Positions 63,579-64,000 of a DNA stretch of 64,000 bases are shown one piece after another (position 1 is the stretch's first letter; every line of letters starts with the position of its first letter). The stretch is from NCBI GenBank assembly GCA_963677165.2, contig CAXXSX010000002.1, positions 2,542,001-2,606,000 on the forward strand. Reading direction: 5' to 3'. The position numbers and the translations under genes were made by a program. The notes under the pieces are model-generated. The model was not told the DNA's origin. It ran no database searches and saw nothing but the letters and a program-made list of their open reading frames with translations. The DNA is from JAFGXT01 sp963677165. Its GTDB lineage: Bacteria; Verrucomicrobiota; Lentisphaeria; Victivallales; SZUA-371.

Positions 63579-63977
63579 CTATATACTCTTTTTTATCTGG
63601 TTATGTTTTTCTAGTAATTCTTTAATCGCTTCCGTACCGTAATACAGTTTATTATTGAAATACAACACAGGTGCATCGCCTGGCTCTTTGATGTTTAACT
63701 TTTCTTCCAACACCAGTAATATTTTGAGTCCTTCTTCATCATCTGTATAAACCCGGACGTAACGTGGTTGCGGAGCAAGTAATTCGGGTAGTACAAGTTT
63801 CTTTACCCAGTTACAGGAACTACAATTTTTACCGCCGAGCAACCAGGCTTTTGCTCCGGTATAACGTCCGTCATCTAGCCCTCCACCAGCGTACAATATC
63901 ATTTCACTGGGAGAGATTGTTTTGACAACGTTATTTTTAGGGATACTGCTTTCAGTTGCCGTAAACTTCAACGTCAT
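63579..63977 (-). CDS. Thioredoxin/glutaredoxin-like protein (start may lie beyond window)
   Basis: The visible part has 132 residues. The redox motif C-S-S-C (GGKNCSSCNWVKKLVLPELL, about 51-54) is followed by the cis-Pro region GDAPVLYFNNKLYYG typical of thioredoxin folds. The frame is open to the window edge (64000), so a signal peptide or further N-terminal sequence may be missing. It heads the operon with the TPR and coiled-coil genes. It probably works with the thioredoxin-CcdA fusion at 58520. Confidence 0.75.
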   Translation of the reverse strand: MTLKFTATESSIPKNNVVKTISPSEMILYAGGGLDDGRYTGAKAWLLGGKNCSSCNWVKKLVLPELLAPQPRYVRVYTDDEEGLKILLVLEEKLNIKEPGDAPVLYFNNKLYYGTEAIKELLEKHNQIKKSI

Positions 63978-64000
63978 AAATAACGTTTTTTTCTTTTTTT

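Overview
The window reads as a chromosomal segment of a Gram-negative polysaccharide degrader, most likely a member of the Lentisphaerota (Victivallis-like) or a close PVC relative. This placement is inference. It rests on secreted glycoside hydrolases, a CxPSR sulfatase, an H-x-DG-type pseudopilin with a prepilin signal, one-component AraC/LacI/GntR regulators beside each catabolic locus, a RicT/PSP1 protein, GadB, and many short intergenic structured repeats. No 16S gene is present to confirm it.

Region 1 (1-27.7 kb) is mainly carbohydrate use. It holds a GH2-type secreted enzyme cut by the window edge, two identical tRNA-Glu genes, an AraC regulator divergent from a GH127 beta-L-arabinofuranosidase, and a group of small unrecognised membrane and soluble proteins with dispersed CGAAG-type repeats. 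Then come gadB flanked by inverted structured repeats, a GH39-like enzyme with a divergent AraC regulator, and a LacI / sulfatase / pseudopilin / discoidin-like / CBM9-like block. It ends with ricT, tRNA-Leu and a GntR-LacI-type regulator followed by a sugar-acid dehydratase (IlvD/Edd) and a DapA-family lyase, probably one sugar-acid degradation pathway.

Region 2 (27.9-34.1 kb) is an integrated element. A 3' fragment of tRNA-Arg(CCT) is followed by a tyrosine integrase, a CII-like regulator and a 1365-residue STAND NTPase with a C-terminal PD-(D/E)xK-like nuclease, a strong anti-phage candidate. Next to it (34.1-37.9 kb) are a shortened EndoG-like nuclease, an HtpX protease, a lipoprotein and a DUF1232 protein.

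Region 3 (38.0-47.2 kb) is the most interesting part and consists of two divergent operons. The minus-strand operon combines a retron-type reverse transcriptase and a small mobile-element protein with a PRTRC-like ubiquitin-system cassette: protein B, a small protein, a JAMM peptidase, a ThiF/E1-like enzyme and a beta-grasp ThiS/MoaD-like protein. It is studded with hairpin repeats whose stems covary. The plus-strand operon starts from a good sigma-70 promoter with operator-like repeats. It encodes an acyl-carrier-like protein, an XRE regulator, an ImmA/IrrE protease, a thymidylate-synthase-like enzyme (frameshifted near its start), an alpha-glutamyl/putrescinyl-thymine-pyrophosphorylase-like protein and a radical SAM/SPASM enzyme. 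It looks like an undescribed nucleic-acid-modification or defence system.

Region 4 (47.2-55.2 kb) has an orphan ExbD, a secreted fibronectin-III protein and a nest of mobile elements. A group II intron remnant sits directly after a terminator, is cut by a Tn5/IS4-type element, and that in turn is interrupted by an IS66 element with a perfect 8-bp target duplication. Region 5 (55.2-64 kb) holds a BlaI/M56 regulatory pair with a TPR tail, a DUF1573 protein, a thioredoxin-CcdA fusion, two large TPR/coiled-coil proteins and a thioredoxin-like protein at the right edge.
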